Positions 1-7,997 of a stretch of DNA of 64,000 bases are shown piece by piece. The stretch is taken from positions 19,463-83,462 of the forward strand of contig JANYKN010000188.1 of NCBI GenBank assembly GCA_025361565.1. Direction: 5' to 3'. The notes under the pieces are model-generated. The model was not told the origin of the DNA, did not search any database, and was given only the letters and a program-made list of their open reading frames with translations. This DNA is from Bacteroidota bacterium (lineage in GTDB: Bacteria; Bacteroidota; Bacteroidia; Bacteroidales; NBLH01). The translations under genes were made by a program, and so were the position numbers. Each line of letters starts with the position of its first letter. Position 1 is the first letter of the stretch.

Positions 1-588
1 TTAAATACCGGCGGGATGGGAGCTGTTTCACCGGTTTCATTTGCCGATGAAGTTTTTATGCAAAAAGTAGAAGAACGGATTATAATACCAACCATTAATG
101 GAATTCAAAACGAGAAAATGGATTATAAAGGATTTGTTTTCTTTGGTCTGATTAGCGTTAAAGGAGAACCATTTGTGATTGAATACAATGCAAGGCTTGG
201 AGATCCTGAAACTGAAGTAATCATACCCAGGATAAAAAGTGATTTGCTTGAATTATTTATAGCTCTTTCAAATGGGCAACTTGATAATTATCAACTCACT
301 ATAGATGATCAGTTTGCCACAACTGTCATGTTGGTCTCAAAAGGTTATCCTGAAAACTATGAAAAAGGAAAACCAATTCAAATTGGAACAACAAATAACG
401 ATATACATATTTTCCATGCGGGTACTAAGGTTCATGAAAAAATGGCAATAACAAATGGTGGAAGAGTTATCGCTGTTACAGCAGTTGGCAATTCAATGAA
501 AGTTGCACTTTCAAAATCATACAGCATGATTGAAAAAATCAGTTTTGAAGGTAAAAACTTCCGTAAAGATATAGGATTTGACTTATGA
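1..588 (+). CDS. purD: Phosphoribosylamine-glycine ligase PurD, C-terminal part (5' end outside window)
   Basis: Second step of purine synthesis: ATP-dependent joining of phosphoribosylamine and glycine to GAR. The frame is open from base 1, so the gene starts before the window and about 195 residues are visible. The first residues, NTGGMGA, are the conserved ATP-grasp loop of PurD. EYNARLGDPETEV (about residues 61-73 of the visible part) carries the Glu/Asn metal-binding pair of the ATP-grasp site. The remainder matches the C-terminal lid domain. The neighbouring DUF6427 gene starts at once after the stop, suggesting cotranscription. No damage is seen in the visible part. Identification is firm from motif order. 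Confidence 0.95.
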   Translation, partial: LNTGGMGAVSPVSFADEVFMQKVEERIIIPTINGIQNEKMDYKGFVFFGLISVKGEPFVIEYNARLGDPETEVIIPRIKSDLLELFIALSNGQLDNYQLTIDDQFATTVMLVSKGYPENYEKGKPIQIGTTNNDIHIFHAGTKVHEKMAITNGGRVIAVTAVGNSMKVALSKSYSMIEKISFEGKNFRKDIGFDL

Positions 589-601
589 TATAAATATTTC
601 C

Positions 602-1603
602 ATGCTAGTACGTATTCTAAAAAATTATCAACCCGTTAATTTCATCCTTTTTCTGGCTATCAGTATTCTTGTATGGATAAAGCCGCTAATAAGCACTGAT
701 TTACCGGGGATATACATCGACCCTTCTCCAATGCCAGTTTATCAATGGATTATAGATCTAATTGGCTCTCCTCAATTTAACATTTTGTGCAAATTGATTG
801 CGTTTTTACTTGTAGTGCTTCAGGGAACGATGATTAACGGAATAATTAACCAATATAACTTGTTGGGATTTCGTGGTTATTTGCCTGGTATTATCTTCAT
901 TTTAATAAGCTCAAGTTTTCTAGAATACCAAATTCTTCAACCTATTCTATTTTCAAATCTATTCCTTCTTTTGGCCTGGGAAAGGGTTATACGTGCATAT
1001 GATAAAGAAAATACATTTGAAGCCTACTTTAATGCTTCATTTTTAATAGGTATTGCAAGTTTATTCTATCCCAATTATTGGTTTTTCTTACTCATCCTTT
1101 TTTTAAGCGTTGGAATGAACAGAGTTGGACATATAAGAGAGTTTGCAATGGTTTTGGTAGGATTCATTACCGTATGGTTCTTTTATTTAAGCTTATATTA
1201 TTTGCTTACTTCGTCCATTCAATTTTCAGGACTTGATAACGAATTTAGCTTTTCTTTTCCAAAATATCCCGGAATAATTATTTCGCAAAAAATCATTCTT
1301 TTTTATGCTAGCATTATCCTTATAGCCGCTACTGTGCAGCTTGGTACTTATATTTCAAATTTAAAAATTCCAATGCGCAGAAATTTAAAATTCTTGTTTT
1401 TGTGGTTTTTACTAGGAATTCTTATGCTTCTATTTACAAAATCATCAATTGAAATCATTTATTTAATTTCTATTCCAACAGCTGTGCTGTTTGCCATGTT
1501 TTTTGTCAATTTAAAAAAAGGAAGGATAAGTGAAGTGTTGTGGATAATCTTAATTCTTTGTATTATACTAAATCAGGCTTTTCCAAATCTATTAAAAGTA
1601 TAA
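602..1603 (+). CDS. DUF6427-like multi-spanning membrane protein
   Basis: Predicted 333-residue inner-membrane protein of unknown function. It is strongly hydrophobic with about nine to ten membrane segments separated by very short loops, and lacks any enzyme motif. The start MLVRILKNYQPVNFILF resembles the DUF6427 family found in Bacteroidota, recognised from memory of the N-terminal pattern and topology. I chose ATG 602. A TTG at 578 would add eight residues and overlap purD by 11 nt, so translational coupling to purD is possible. The gene lies directly behind purD on the same strand. Function is unknown and the family call is moderately sure. Confidence 0.75.
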   Translation: MLVRILKNYQPVNFILFLAISILVWIKPLISTDLPGIYIDPSPMPVYQWIIDLIGSPQFNILCKLIAFLLVVLQGTMINGIINQYNLLGFRGYLPGIIFILISSSFLEYQILQPILFSNLFLLLAWERVIRAYDKENTFEAYFNASFLIGIASLFYPNYWFFLLILFLSVGMNRVGHIREFAMVLVGFITVWFFYLSLYYLLTSSIQFSGLDNEFSFSFPKYPGIIISQKIILFYASIILIAATVQLGTYISNLKIPMRRNLKFLFLWFLLGILMLLFTKSSIEIIYLISIPTAVLFAMFFVNLKKGRISEVLWIILILCIILNQAFPNLLKV

Positions 1604-1746
1604 AGCATTTGACCTGGTTTTGTACTCCTTGTTTTTTTACTTAATTTTGAGATAATTATCGATTTTGGCACTATAAAGTTATTCTTACAATTAAAAATGT
1701 TATAGCTTTTGTATTTTAAACGATAACAAAATTTAAAAATAAACAA

Positions 1747-2436
1747 ATGAAATTTGGTGTTGTAAAATTTCAAGGCTCAACCAATCACGATGATTTGTTA
1801 TTTATTATCAGTACAATTCTGGAGCAGGAAGTTGTTAGTATCGAGCACAATAGTAATAAACTACAAAAAGTTGACGCAATTATTATACCTGGCGGTTTTT
1901 CAAATAACGAATGCCTTGAAAATGGAATTCCTGCAAGCAAATCTCCAATCATGAAAGAAGTAAAAGAATTTGCAAAAAAAGGAGGTTTCGTTTTTGGTAT
2001 TGGCAATGGATTTCAAGTATTATGCGATGTTAAAATGCTACCAGGCAAATTATTGATTAACGATAATCAATTGTTCTCATGTAAAAATATATTTATCAAA
2101 CCTGCTCATAACCACTCTTCAATTACTGCTTTGCTCGACACCAATTCTGCTTACAAAATACCCATTTCAAATCTCTATGGTAAATTTCAGATTAATGATG
2201 AAACGGTGAGACGTTTGCGAGAAAATGAACAAATTTTATTTCATTATTGTGATAAAGATGGCCATTTAACTGAAGAAGCAAACCCAAACGGATCAAGGGG
2301 GAATATAGCCGGAATTTGCAATCCTGGGAAAAACGTTTATGGAATGCTGCCCCAGCCCGAAAGAGCGGTTGATGATGAACTTGGAAATACCGACGGCAGG
2401 CTTATTTTCGAATCTATTATTGCATATTTGCGATAA
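1747..2436 (+). CDS. purQ: PurQ-like FGAM synthase glutaminase subunit, catalytic residues replaced
   Basis: Homologue of the glutaminase subunit of phosphoribosylformylglycinamidine synthase, which hydrolyses glutamine and passes ammonia to PurL. Length (229 residues), the start MKFGVV, the PGGFS loop (48-52) and the ELGNTDGRLIFES ending fit Bacteroidota PurQ. The nucleophile motif GICNGFQ instead reads GIGNGFQ, with Gly at 86. The terminal His-Pro-Glu reads PQPERA (Gln203, Glu205 kept). The usual AHGEG segment reads SNLYG (about 141-145). These are direct readings of the bases. Classical glutaminase activity is therefore not expected. The protein may still be structural or regulatory, or PurL may use free ammonia. 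No frameshift or stop breaks the gene. Confidence 0.85.
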   Translation: MKFGVVKFQGSTNHDDLLFIISTILEQEVVSIEHNSNKLQKVDAIIIPGGFSNNECLENGIPASKSPIMKEVKEFAKKGGFVFGIGNGFQVLCDVKMLPGKLLINDNQLFSCKNIFIKPAHNHSSITALLDTNSAYKIPISNLYGKFQINDETVRRLRENEQILFHYCDKDGHLTEEANPNGSRGNIAGICNPGKNVYGMLPQPERAVDDELGNTDGRLIFESIIAYLR

Positions 2437-2451
2437 TTGGGATATTAACTA

Positions 2452-3177
2452 TTAAATTTCAAGTTCTCGTATATCCATAGTTGTCTTAGCATATTTGTCG
2501 GCGTTTTTAAGAATCTCAACTAATTTCTTTGCAGTTACTTCTGTTGAGGCCAACGTGTTTTCTTCTTTGTATTTTATAAAAGTTTCTACCTGTCCGAAAT
2601 CAACCTTGTCAACACCACGAATTTCGCTCTGCATTTGCGTATCAACAATTCCGGGAGCAATGGATAACACTTTTACAGGATTTCTATTTAATTTCTTTTG
2701 TTCCAGGTTGGCTACCTCAGAAAGCATATCCAGCGCTGATTTGCTGGCGCAATATCCGCTCCACGATTCAATTGGATGACGACCTGCACCAGAACTTATA
2801 TTCACAATTAGTTTGTTCCCTTTAAAATTTTTATAATCCCTGATAAAATTGTTCATTAACAAAAATGGAGCAATTGTATTTACATTAAAAACATCTATAA
2901 TGGATTGATTATCAATTTCGCCAAGGTGGCGGATATTTCCAAGCATTCCCGAATTATTCACCAGGGTTATTGATTTGGCATCAAAAATATTGATAAACCG
3001 GTAATTCTTTACTGAATCTAAATCTCTCAAGTCAAAGCTGATATGCTCGAATCGTTCGTGTTTAATTAAATTGGTTCGGGAAAAACCAATAATATAATTG
3101 TATTCGTCCTTTAACAATTCATTGGCTATTGCCGCTCCTATTCCACGACTGGAACCTGTTATAAAATAGTAATTCAT
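2452..3177 (-). CDS. Short-chain dehydrogenase/reductase (sepiapterin/benzil reductase type)
   Basis: Predicted cytosolic NAD(P)-dependent oxidoreductase of the classical SDR family, 241 residues. The cofactor loop TGSSRGIG is at 7-14, an NNSG variant of the NNAG motif at 74-77, and the catalytic Ser (128/129), Tyr142 and Lys146 (YCASK) are all present. Overall pattern and length resemble YueD-type benzil reductases and sepiapterin reductases; the substrate cannot be told from sequence. It converges on purQ with only 15 nt between stops, and the YbhN-like gene lies upstream on the same strand across an octamer-repeat spacer. Confidence 0.88.
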   Translation of the reverse strand: MNYYFITGSSRGIGAAIANELLKDEYNYIIGFSRTNLIKHERFEHISFDLRDLDSVKNYRFINIFDAKSITLVNNSGMLGNIRHLGEIDNQSIIDVFNVNTIAPFLLMNNFIRDYKNFKGNKLIVNISSGAGRHPIESWSGYCASKSALDMLSEVANLEQKKLNRNPVKVLSIAPGIVDTQMQSEIRGVDKVDFGQVETFIKYKEENTLASTEVTAKKLVEILKNADKYAKTTMDIRELEI

Positions 3178-3213
3178 CTCTTTGAAGTTTAATTATCTGA
3201 TTCTGCACACATA

Positions 3214-3261
3214 ATTCACTCATTCACTCATTCATCCATTTAAGCATTCACACATTCACAC
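3214..3261. repeat. Octanucleotide tandem repeat (six 8-bp units)
   Basis: Six consecutive 8-bp units: ATTCACTC twice, ATTCATCC, a diverged ATTTAAGC, then ATTCACAC twice. The array lies between the start of the SDR gene and the end of the YbhN-like gene, and its last units overlap that gene's stop codon at 3256-3258. The unit length is not a multiple of three, so unit gain or loss would change the C-terminus of the upstream protein. Confidence 0.8.
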
Positions 3262-4323
3262 ATTATCTTTTGCAACAAATTTTTTCCTGATCCATTGTGG
3301 CACAAGAATAGAACCTATCATAAGATAAGGATAATACGTGATTAAGCGCCATATAGCAGCCATCACAATGGCAACTCCAGCTATTTTGGGCAGAAAATCA
3401 CCTAGATAATGTGTAAATACAAATTCTGTAAAGCCGCTACCGCCAGGAGTTGGGCTCACCAACATCATAATCCACATTACCAATTGACGGGCAAACAATA
3501 AAGCATGATCATCAACCACAAAAAAAGCAAGGAACAAGGCATTCACAACCCAATATCTAGCAGTCCAAGAAAAGGCTGTAGCTAAAAATGCTTTTAACCA
3601 AAATGATATTGGTTTATTCTTCAATTCATTAGAACTCGAAATGATTTCGGTACCGGCTTTAGCTGCCCGATATCTCCATTTGCGCAGGAATTTCAACTTA
3701 AACAGACCAACAATCAATTTCTTAAGTCCACGAGGATTTTTAAATAAACCATAGGATACAAGTATAACGTATGCAAATTTGAGTGAATATCCAATCACTG
3801 CAAAAAGAAAAAATTCATTTGCGAAAGAAACGCCATCCTTTCCAAAAAATAAAGCATTTGGGCTTACCAATAGCAGCAATAAAGGAAACATGATTATAAA
3901 ATACAATTCATCGAGAAAAGAAGTTGCCATAACAATTGCAGTACTCCTTCCAACGCTAATCCCTTCTTTGGTTACAAAAATAACGGCAAGACCAGTGCCG
4001 CCAACAGCCGAAGGGGTGATGGCTGAAGTAAATTCCCACAACATAATTACCCTGAATGCCTGCGACCAGGTAAATTCCATATTCGACAACACCCTAATCC
4101 TTATCAAATAACCGATATCACGGCACATCATAAATATAATTGCGATAAGTATCCAAAAAAAAGAGTGCCAGGTAAACCGAACAACATCGAAGGCTCTTAC
4201 ATCGAAATTATCGTAAATCATATAAGCAACAAATCCCAACCCTATTAAAATTGGATAAATCATTTTTCGCGGGCTAATTTGCGAAGCTATCGATGCAACA
4301 GGCTTGCCCTTTTTCTCTTCCAT
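3256..4323 (-). CDS. YbhN/AglD-type lysylphosphatidylglycerol synthase TM-region protein
   Basis: Integral membrane protein, 355 residues, of the lysylphosphatidylglycerol synthase transmembrane-region (UPF0104, YbhN) family. Members are thought to move lipids or lipid-linked substrates; the exact substrate is unknown. About eight hydrophobic segments are visible, with the family signatures PSAVGGTGLA in the first half and PTPGGSGFTE near the C-terminus. There is no cytosolic aminoacyltransferase domain, so this is the flippase-like half only. The final codons run into an octamer tandem repeat at 3214-3261. Confidence 0.85.
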   Translation of the reverse strand: MEEKKGKPVASIASQISPRKMIYPILIGLGFVAYMIYDNFDVRAFDVVRFTWHSFFWILIAIIFMMCRDIGYLIRIRVLSNMEFTWSQAFRVIMLWEFTSAITPSAVGGTGLAVIFVTKEGISVGRSTAIVMATSFLDELYFIIMFPLLLLLVSPNALFFGKDGVSFANEFFLFAVIGYSLKFAYVILVSYGLFKNPRGLKKLIVGLFKLKFLRKWRYRAAKAGTEIISSSNELKNKPISFWLKAFLATAFSWTARYWVVNALFLAFFVVDDHALLFARQLVMWIMMLVSPTPGGSGFTEFVFTHYLGDFLPKIAGVAIVMAAIWRLITYYPYLMIGSILVPQWIRKKFVAKDNV

Positions 4324-4516
4324 ACGAATTATAAATTATAACCGAAAATCAATTCGAAAGTTTAAATTGACTAACAAACCAATCGTTTATTCCAATAAAA
4401 TACATAATAACTGATAGTTGTCAAAAATAAAATTACAGCCTGCAAATATAATAGTAATCATCGTTTTAATACTCAAACCTTCGCTAAAAAAGAACATTCT
4501 TATCAATTAATCATTA

Positions 4517-4540
4517 AAATGATGTTCTTAAACATCATTT
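4517..4540. promoter_or_regulatory. Perfect inverted repeat upstream of the ArsR gene
   Basis: Arms AAATGATGTT (4517-4526) and AACATCATTT (4531-4540) are perfectly complementary with a CTTA spacer. A weaker related pair, AATGAT/ATCATT, is at 4552-4557 and 4563-4568. Both lie upstream of the ArsR-family gene at 4626 and are candidate operators. Confidence 0.5.
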
Positions 4541-4589
4541 AGTTTGGGTAGAATGATCGAAAATCATTTTAATATATGTATAACATCTA

Positions 4590-4608
4590 TATATTTGCAT
4601 ATGCAAAT
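4590..4608 (+). promoter_or_regulatory. -7 promoter element overlapped by 16-bp palindrome (ArsR operator candidate)
   Basis: TATATTTG at 4590-4597 matches the Bacteroidota -7 consensus TAnnTTTG. It is overlapped by the perfect 16-bp palindrome ATTTGCATATGCAAAT at 4593-4608. The ATG of the ArsR repressor follows at 4626. A palindrome over the -7 element is the expected layout for autorepression by an ArsR-type dimer; binding itself is inferred. Confidence 0.6.
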
Positions 4609-4625
4609 TTTGAAATAATTACAAT

Positions 4626-4934
4626 ATGAATTTATCCGAACTTACAACAGAACAATTAGAAGCAGCTGCCAATATGCTTAAGGCCATCGCGCATCCAATG
4701 AGAATTGCAATTTTGCGTTTTCTCGAAGACAACAACAGCATGACAGTTACTGAAATACATGAAAAATTAGGTATTGAACAATCAACAACATCGCACCATT
4801 TGGGTATTTTAAAAGATAAAGGGGTTCTGTTATCAAAAAGGATTGGGAAAAATACATTTTATTCACTCAAAAATAACAATTTGAGCAGTATTATCGATTG
4901 TGTGGGTAAATGTTCGAATATGTCTCAAAATTAG
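4626..4934 (+). CDS. ArsR-family winged-helix transcriptional repressor
   Basis: Small (102 residues) DNA-binding regulator. The HTH core runs from AIAHPMRIAILRFL (about 21-34) through the recognition helix QSTTSHHLGILKDKGVL, then the wing SKRIGKNTFYSL. The classical metal motif ELCVCDL is absent. The only cysteines are two near the C-terminus in a CVGKC arrangement, so a thiol- or metal-responsive role is possible but unproven. It has no cotranscribed partner: the next gene is convergent. Palindromes directly over its own promoter suggest autoregulation. Confidence 0.88.
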   Translation: MNLSELTTEQLEAAANMLKAIAHPMRIAILRFLEDNNSMTVTEIHEKLGIEQSTTSHHLGILKDKGVLLSKRIGKNTFYSLKNNNLSSIIDCVGKCSNMSQN

Positions 4935-5020
4935 TTCTCCCCCAATAATTAATATCAAAATTATATCAAAAAAAAAGTTTGAATCTTAATTTAAAATACA
5001 TACCAACATATTGAATTTCA

Positions 5021-5053
5021 AAAGATACTATCTTTTAAAAAGATAGTATCTTT
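5021..5053. terminator. Bidirectional terminator between convergent regulators
   Basis: AAAGATACTATCTTTT (5021-5036) is followed, after one base, by its exact reverse complement (5038-5053). It lies between the ends of the ArsR gene (+) and the LuxR-type gene (-). Each arm is itself nearly palindromic. There is no long T run, so terminator strength is uncertain. Confidence 0.6.
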
Positions 5054-5127
5054 AACATTTCCAGTGAAGAAAGTATCTTAAATAGCTGGAATATTTGATA
5101 CACAATTATTTGCATTACCCAAAGAAC

Positions 5128-5982
5128 TTATTCTTTTAACAAACCCAACAACCTTGCATTTTCGATAGCAATTTGAATATTTTGGGCATTTAATTTCAAC
5201 AACAAGCTTTTTTTATGGATTTTTAAAGTATTGATTGAGAATTTGAGTGTTTCGCAAATTTCCAAAGTTGATATATGCCTACTCAAAAACAAAAGCACTG
5301 TTGTTTCCTTTTTTGTAAGTTTTGGAACAAAATATGGCATATTGGGATGATTTATGTGGGTTTGATGTATTTGGCTTTTATCAATAGTACTTATCATTAA
5401 AGGCTGGTATGGCTTTTCGGTTTGCGAAAGCTTTCCGTGCGCCAGGCTTATCCAAATATTACCTGTTATATCCAAAGCTATTGCTTTAACTTGAAAATTG
5501 AAAGGTACATAATCGCCTGATTTTGTGAGCATCCTGATTTTAAATATAAATTTAAAAGTCAACCTATCCTCGATTTTTTGTTCGCACAAAAAGTTGTACG
5601 CCTTGCTTTGAATATCCAGCATGTAAGGAACATCTGCCGGATGGGTATTATCGATAAGGCACCGGTAACCCTGGCCGGGCACAAATGCTAATTCCCTTTT
5701 TGGGAAAAGCTCTGTATTTGCAGTTAAAAAATAAAAGCAGTTTTTCGAATAATCAAACATCCATTTAAATTGATTGTCAAGGAATTCCAATTCAGTAAGC
5801 ATAGATGGGTAATTTTCAATTTTTGAATAATCGAGCAATTCCTCATCGAAGATTTGAGGCAATTTAAATTTTTCGTGCAATGTGTTTGGTTTTGGTTTAG
5901 GTCTTAGATGTTTTTTGAAAACAGGGTGCAATATAGCACAAATAGTTTCGGAATTTAGTAATCGAATAATAAAATAGGGCAC
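5128..5982 (-). CDS. LuxR-type (GerE HTH) regulator with PAS-like N-terminal domain
   Basis: Transcriptional regulator, 284 residues. The C-terminal 65 residues (LTKKETTVLLFLSR, then ISTLEICETLKFSINTLKIHKKS) are a LuxR/GerE helix-turn-helix. The N-terminal 200 residues lack a receiver domain. They resemble the PAS-like sensor part seen in Bacteroidota LuxR-type proteins, with a conserved-looking PGQGYRCLIDNTHPADVPYML segment around 115-135. There is no signal peptide or membrane segment, so it should be cytosolic. Ligand and targets are unknown. It is a lone gene convergent with the ArsR gene. Confidence 0.75.
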   Translation of the reverse strand: MPYFIIRLLNSETICAILHPVFKKHLRPKPKPNTLHEKFKLPQIFDEELLDYSKIENYPSMLTELEFLDNQFKWMFDYSKNCFYFLTANTELFPKRELAFVPGQGYRCLIDNTHPADVPYMLDIQSKAYNFLCEQKIEDRLTFKFIFKIRMLTKSGDYVPFNFQVKAIALDITGNIWISLAHGKLSQTEKPYQPLMISTIDKSQIHQTHINHPNMPYFVPKLTKKETTVLLFLSRHISTLEICETLKFSINTLKIHKKSLLLKLNAQNIQIAIENARLLGLLKE

Positions 5983-6250
5983 AGATTGCCTCTGGCGAGA
6001 TCGGCTTTGCCTAAGTTGGACTGATTATTATGGCTTAATAAGATCTTAACCTTATCATAAAAACCTTAACAAATAAGTGTCCCATTCAGTAATATAGTGC
6101 ACTTAATCAATCACGTTTACCTCTATTCAAAAATATTTGAAAATAAATCATCCTTAATTCATTGATTTATAGCCACCAACAAAAATACTACCCTCAGGGG
6201 TTATAGGATTTGATTTTTACCTGCCCTATCTTTGGCCGGAGGGAATTTTT

Positions 6251-6330
6251 AGAACACGAATGACACGAATAAAACGGATTTAAAAGAATAAATCTGTGAT
6301 AATTTGCTTAATCCGTGCCATCAGTGTCCC
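6251..6330. repeat. Dispersed ~100-bp inverted-repeat family, copy A (diverged)
   Basis: Begins AGAACACGAATGACACGAAT and ends near ATCCGTGCCATCAGTGTCC, resembling the other three copies in the window but without the terminal GTTCTATAA. It lies in the 374-nt gap before the LytTR gene; the rest of that gap (5983-6250, 6331-6356) shows nothing I can assign. Confidence 0.6.
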
Positions 6331-6356
6331 TGCTTTAACAGTTACCAGTAAAAAAA

Positions 6357-6728
6357 ATGGAAAAACAAACCAAAATTCAAATCACTACTTCAATTGGCCA
6401 GCAACTAATTGATCCCCACCAAATTATTTCTGTTTGCCCTTTGGGTAGAAATTCTATTGCTTATCTCGAAGATGATACAAAAATTCTGGCTTTTAAAGGT
6501 ATAGAAGAAATGGAAAAATTATTGGATTACCCATACTTTTTCCGCTGCCACCGCAATTGTATTATTAACCTGTTAAAAATCTCAATGATAAATCATGGTT
6601 ATACATCGCTCCAATTGCACTGTGGTAAAGAAATACAAGTATCAAAGCACCGGAAGGATGAATTAAAACAAGAACTGGCAAGGTTTTGTAAATCAAACGG
6701 GGGGGGTAATCTACTGATATTAAACTAA
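6357..6728 (+). CDS. Stand-alone LytTR DNA-binding regulator
   Basis: The 123-residue protein is almost entirely one LytTR domain: strand/helix pattern with IISVCPLGRNSIAYLEDDTKILAFKG, then FFRCHRNCIINLLKI (the conserved F-x-R-x-H-x-x-x-I/N-x-x-x-I motif), then the terminal VSKHRKDELKQ segment. There is no receiver or membrane domain, so how it is controlled is not visible. LytTR proteins usually bind two short direct repeats about two helical turns apart. Four 21-bp tandem repeats lie immediately downstream (6744-6827), before the next gene on the same strand. Confidence 0.85.
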   Translation: MEKQTKIQITTSIGQQLIDPHQIISVCPLGRNSIAYLEDDTKILAFKGIEEMEKLLDYPYFFRCHRNCIINLLKISMINHGYTSLQLHCGKEIQVSKHRKDELKQELARFCKSNGGGNLLILN

Positions 6729-6743
6729 ATACATAAACCATTT

Positions 6744-6827
6744 CCCACTCATGCGCCATTTTTGCCCACTCGTGCAGTAAATATGGCCATTCGTGAGTCA
6801 ATTTTGCCCACTCGTGCGTTTTGGACG
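6744..6827. repeat. Four 21-bp tandem repeats between LytTR gene and downstream gene
   Basis: Units start at 6744, 6765, 6786 and 6807, an exact 21-bp period. The conserved core is CCCACTCGTGC (CCCACTCATGC, CCCACTCGTGC, GCCATTCGTGA, CCCACTCGTGC), followed by about ten less conserved bases usually ending TTTTG or similar. Two helical turns per unit puts all cores on one DNA face, as for LytTR-type direct-repeat sites. Confidence 0.8.
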
Positions 6828-6873
6828 AAAATCGTTTTTTTAATCAGATTTACTTTGCAATCTTTGAATAATT

Positions 6874-6967
6874 GGAACACGAATTACACAAATCAAACGA
6901 ATTATCACGAATATTAAAATTTTAATCCGTTAAAATCCGTAACATCCGCGTCATTCGTGTTCTATAA
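6874..6967. repeat. Dispersed ~100-bp inverted-repeat family, copy B
   Basis: Starts GGAACACGAATTACACAAAT and ends with CATTCGTGTTCTATAA. The terminal arms are inverted (GAACACGAAT/ATTCGTGTTC). It is the same family as copies flanking the GxxExxY gene at 20828-20935 and 21320-21407. It lies just upstream of the gene at 6990. Confidence 0.7.
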
Positions 6968-6989
6968 CCAATAAACTAATTTCATAATC

Positions 6990-7685
6990 ATGGCACAACT
7001 CTTATACGAAAAACATTCAGCAAAAGTGCATATGAACATCACCCGCCGCAACATGCGACTTTGCAAACAGATTAAAGGATGCGAACCATATGCCGCGCGA
7101 ATTGAACCTTTTTACGCAGAACTGGCCGAAAAGAAAAAAGCTACCGAGTTGGCAAAATACGACAAAGAATCGGCTTACGACGATGTAATCCTATACGATA
7201 CCGACCTTGACAATTCCGTTAGGACCCTCCTTGAAAAAAGCAAACAATACGATCGTGAAAACCCTGGCAGGCCGGTACTTATACAGCTATTCCCCGATGG
7301 CAAGGCTTCAACCATTATTTATGCATCCTTGGAATCGGAACCCGATTTGGCCATGCAATTGTTGGCGAGGTTGGATGTGTTGGGCGCAAGCCACGTATTA
7401 AGCAGCCAAAGCCAAACCATTAAGGCAAATATCGACAAATGCAAGGCTGCACTTTCGGCTTATAACAATTCCATTACTTTGTTAAAAGCAGCCGAAGCAG
7501 CCGAGGAAATTACCAAATCCAATTTGCGCAGGCAATATGAATTCAATTACCTAGATATGGTAAAAGAATTTGGAAAAGGCAATGCCGACAGGTTGTTCCC
7601 GGCCATCAACACATCACGCAAACCAAATATGGTTGAAGAGGGAAATACTGAAAACAAGGCAACAAATATTGAAAAAACCCGATAA
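6990..7685 (+). CDS. Hypothetical helical protein downstream of LytTR regulator
   Basis: I do not recognise this 231-residue protein. It has no signal peptide or membrane segment. It is rich in Ala, Glu, Lys and Asp and predicted mostly helical. Two likely coiled-coil stretches lie around 40-65 (ELAEKKKATELAKYDKESA) and 145-180 (KANIDKCKAALSAY...AAEAAEEITKSNLRR). The C-terminal 30 residues are polar and probably disordered. Base composition is richer in GC than its neighbours. It follows the LytTR gene and the 21-bp repeats on the same strand, so regulation by that LytTR protein is a reasonable guess. Confidence 0.7.
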   Translation: MAQLLYEKHSAKVHMNITRRNMRLCKQIKGCEPYAARIEPFYAELAEKKKATELAKYDKESAYDDVILYDTDLDNSVRTLLEKSKQYDRENPGRPVLIQLFPDGKASTIIYASLESEPDLAMQLLARLDVLGASHVLSSQSQTIKANIDKCKAALSAYNNSITLLKAAEAAEEITKSNLRRQYEFNYLDMVKEFGKGNADRLFPAINTSRKPNMVEEGNTENKATNIEKTR

Positions 7686-7997
7686 AGTGGATTGAAAAGC
7701 TTGGTTGTATGCTTTATTGGAACAAAAGTACATGGCTACAAGTAGCGGACCGCATTTATTAAAAAAAAAACATAAAGCTGCATGTAGCAAAGAGTTTTAT
7801 TGGTTAAAAAGTAGATTGATAAGTGTAGCGGAACACTTTTACTAAAACATTACACATGGCTACATGCAACATAATGTATTATCGGCACAAAGGCATACTG
7901 CTGCAATTAGTAATGCGCCTTATTGAAATAATATAAATGGCTAGAGCTAATCTCCTGGCTTTTGGTTGATAGCAGCATTTATAGGAATTTTGGGATG
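7686..7997. other. Gene-free region with degenerate GTAGCGGA and GCATGTAGC motifs
   Basis: Most of the 368-nt gap between the hypothetical gene and the first lanthipeptide precursor. GTAGCGGA occurs at 7742 and 7825, each followed by a similar A/T-rich stretch ending TTTAxTAAAA. GCATGTAGC (about 7772) and its reverse complement GCTACATGC (about 7859) form a distant inverted pair. I see no open gene here; it may be decayed sequence or a structured RNA. Confidence 0.35.

Noticed and set aside
6565..6801. Minus-strand frame with a repeating His-Glu-Trp heptad
   Set aside because: It overlaps the LytTR gene and its repeats are only the translation of the 21-bp DNA repeats, whose unit happens to be divisible by three. 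No homologue or start context supports a protein.
6744..6827. CRISPR-like array
   Set aside because: The repeat core is only about 11 bp with 10-bp gaps, the gaps are themselves similar, and there are no cas genes.
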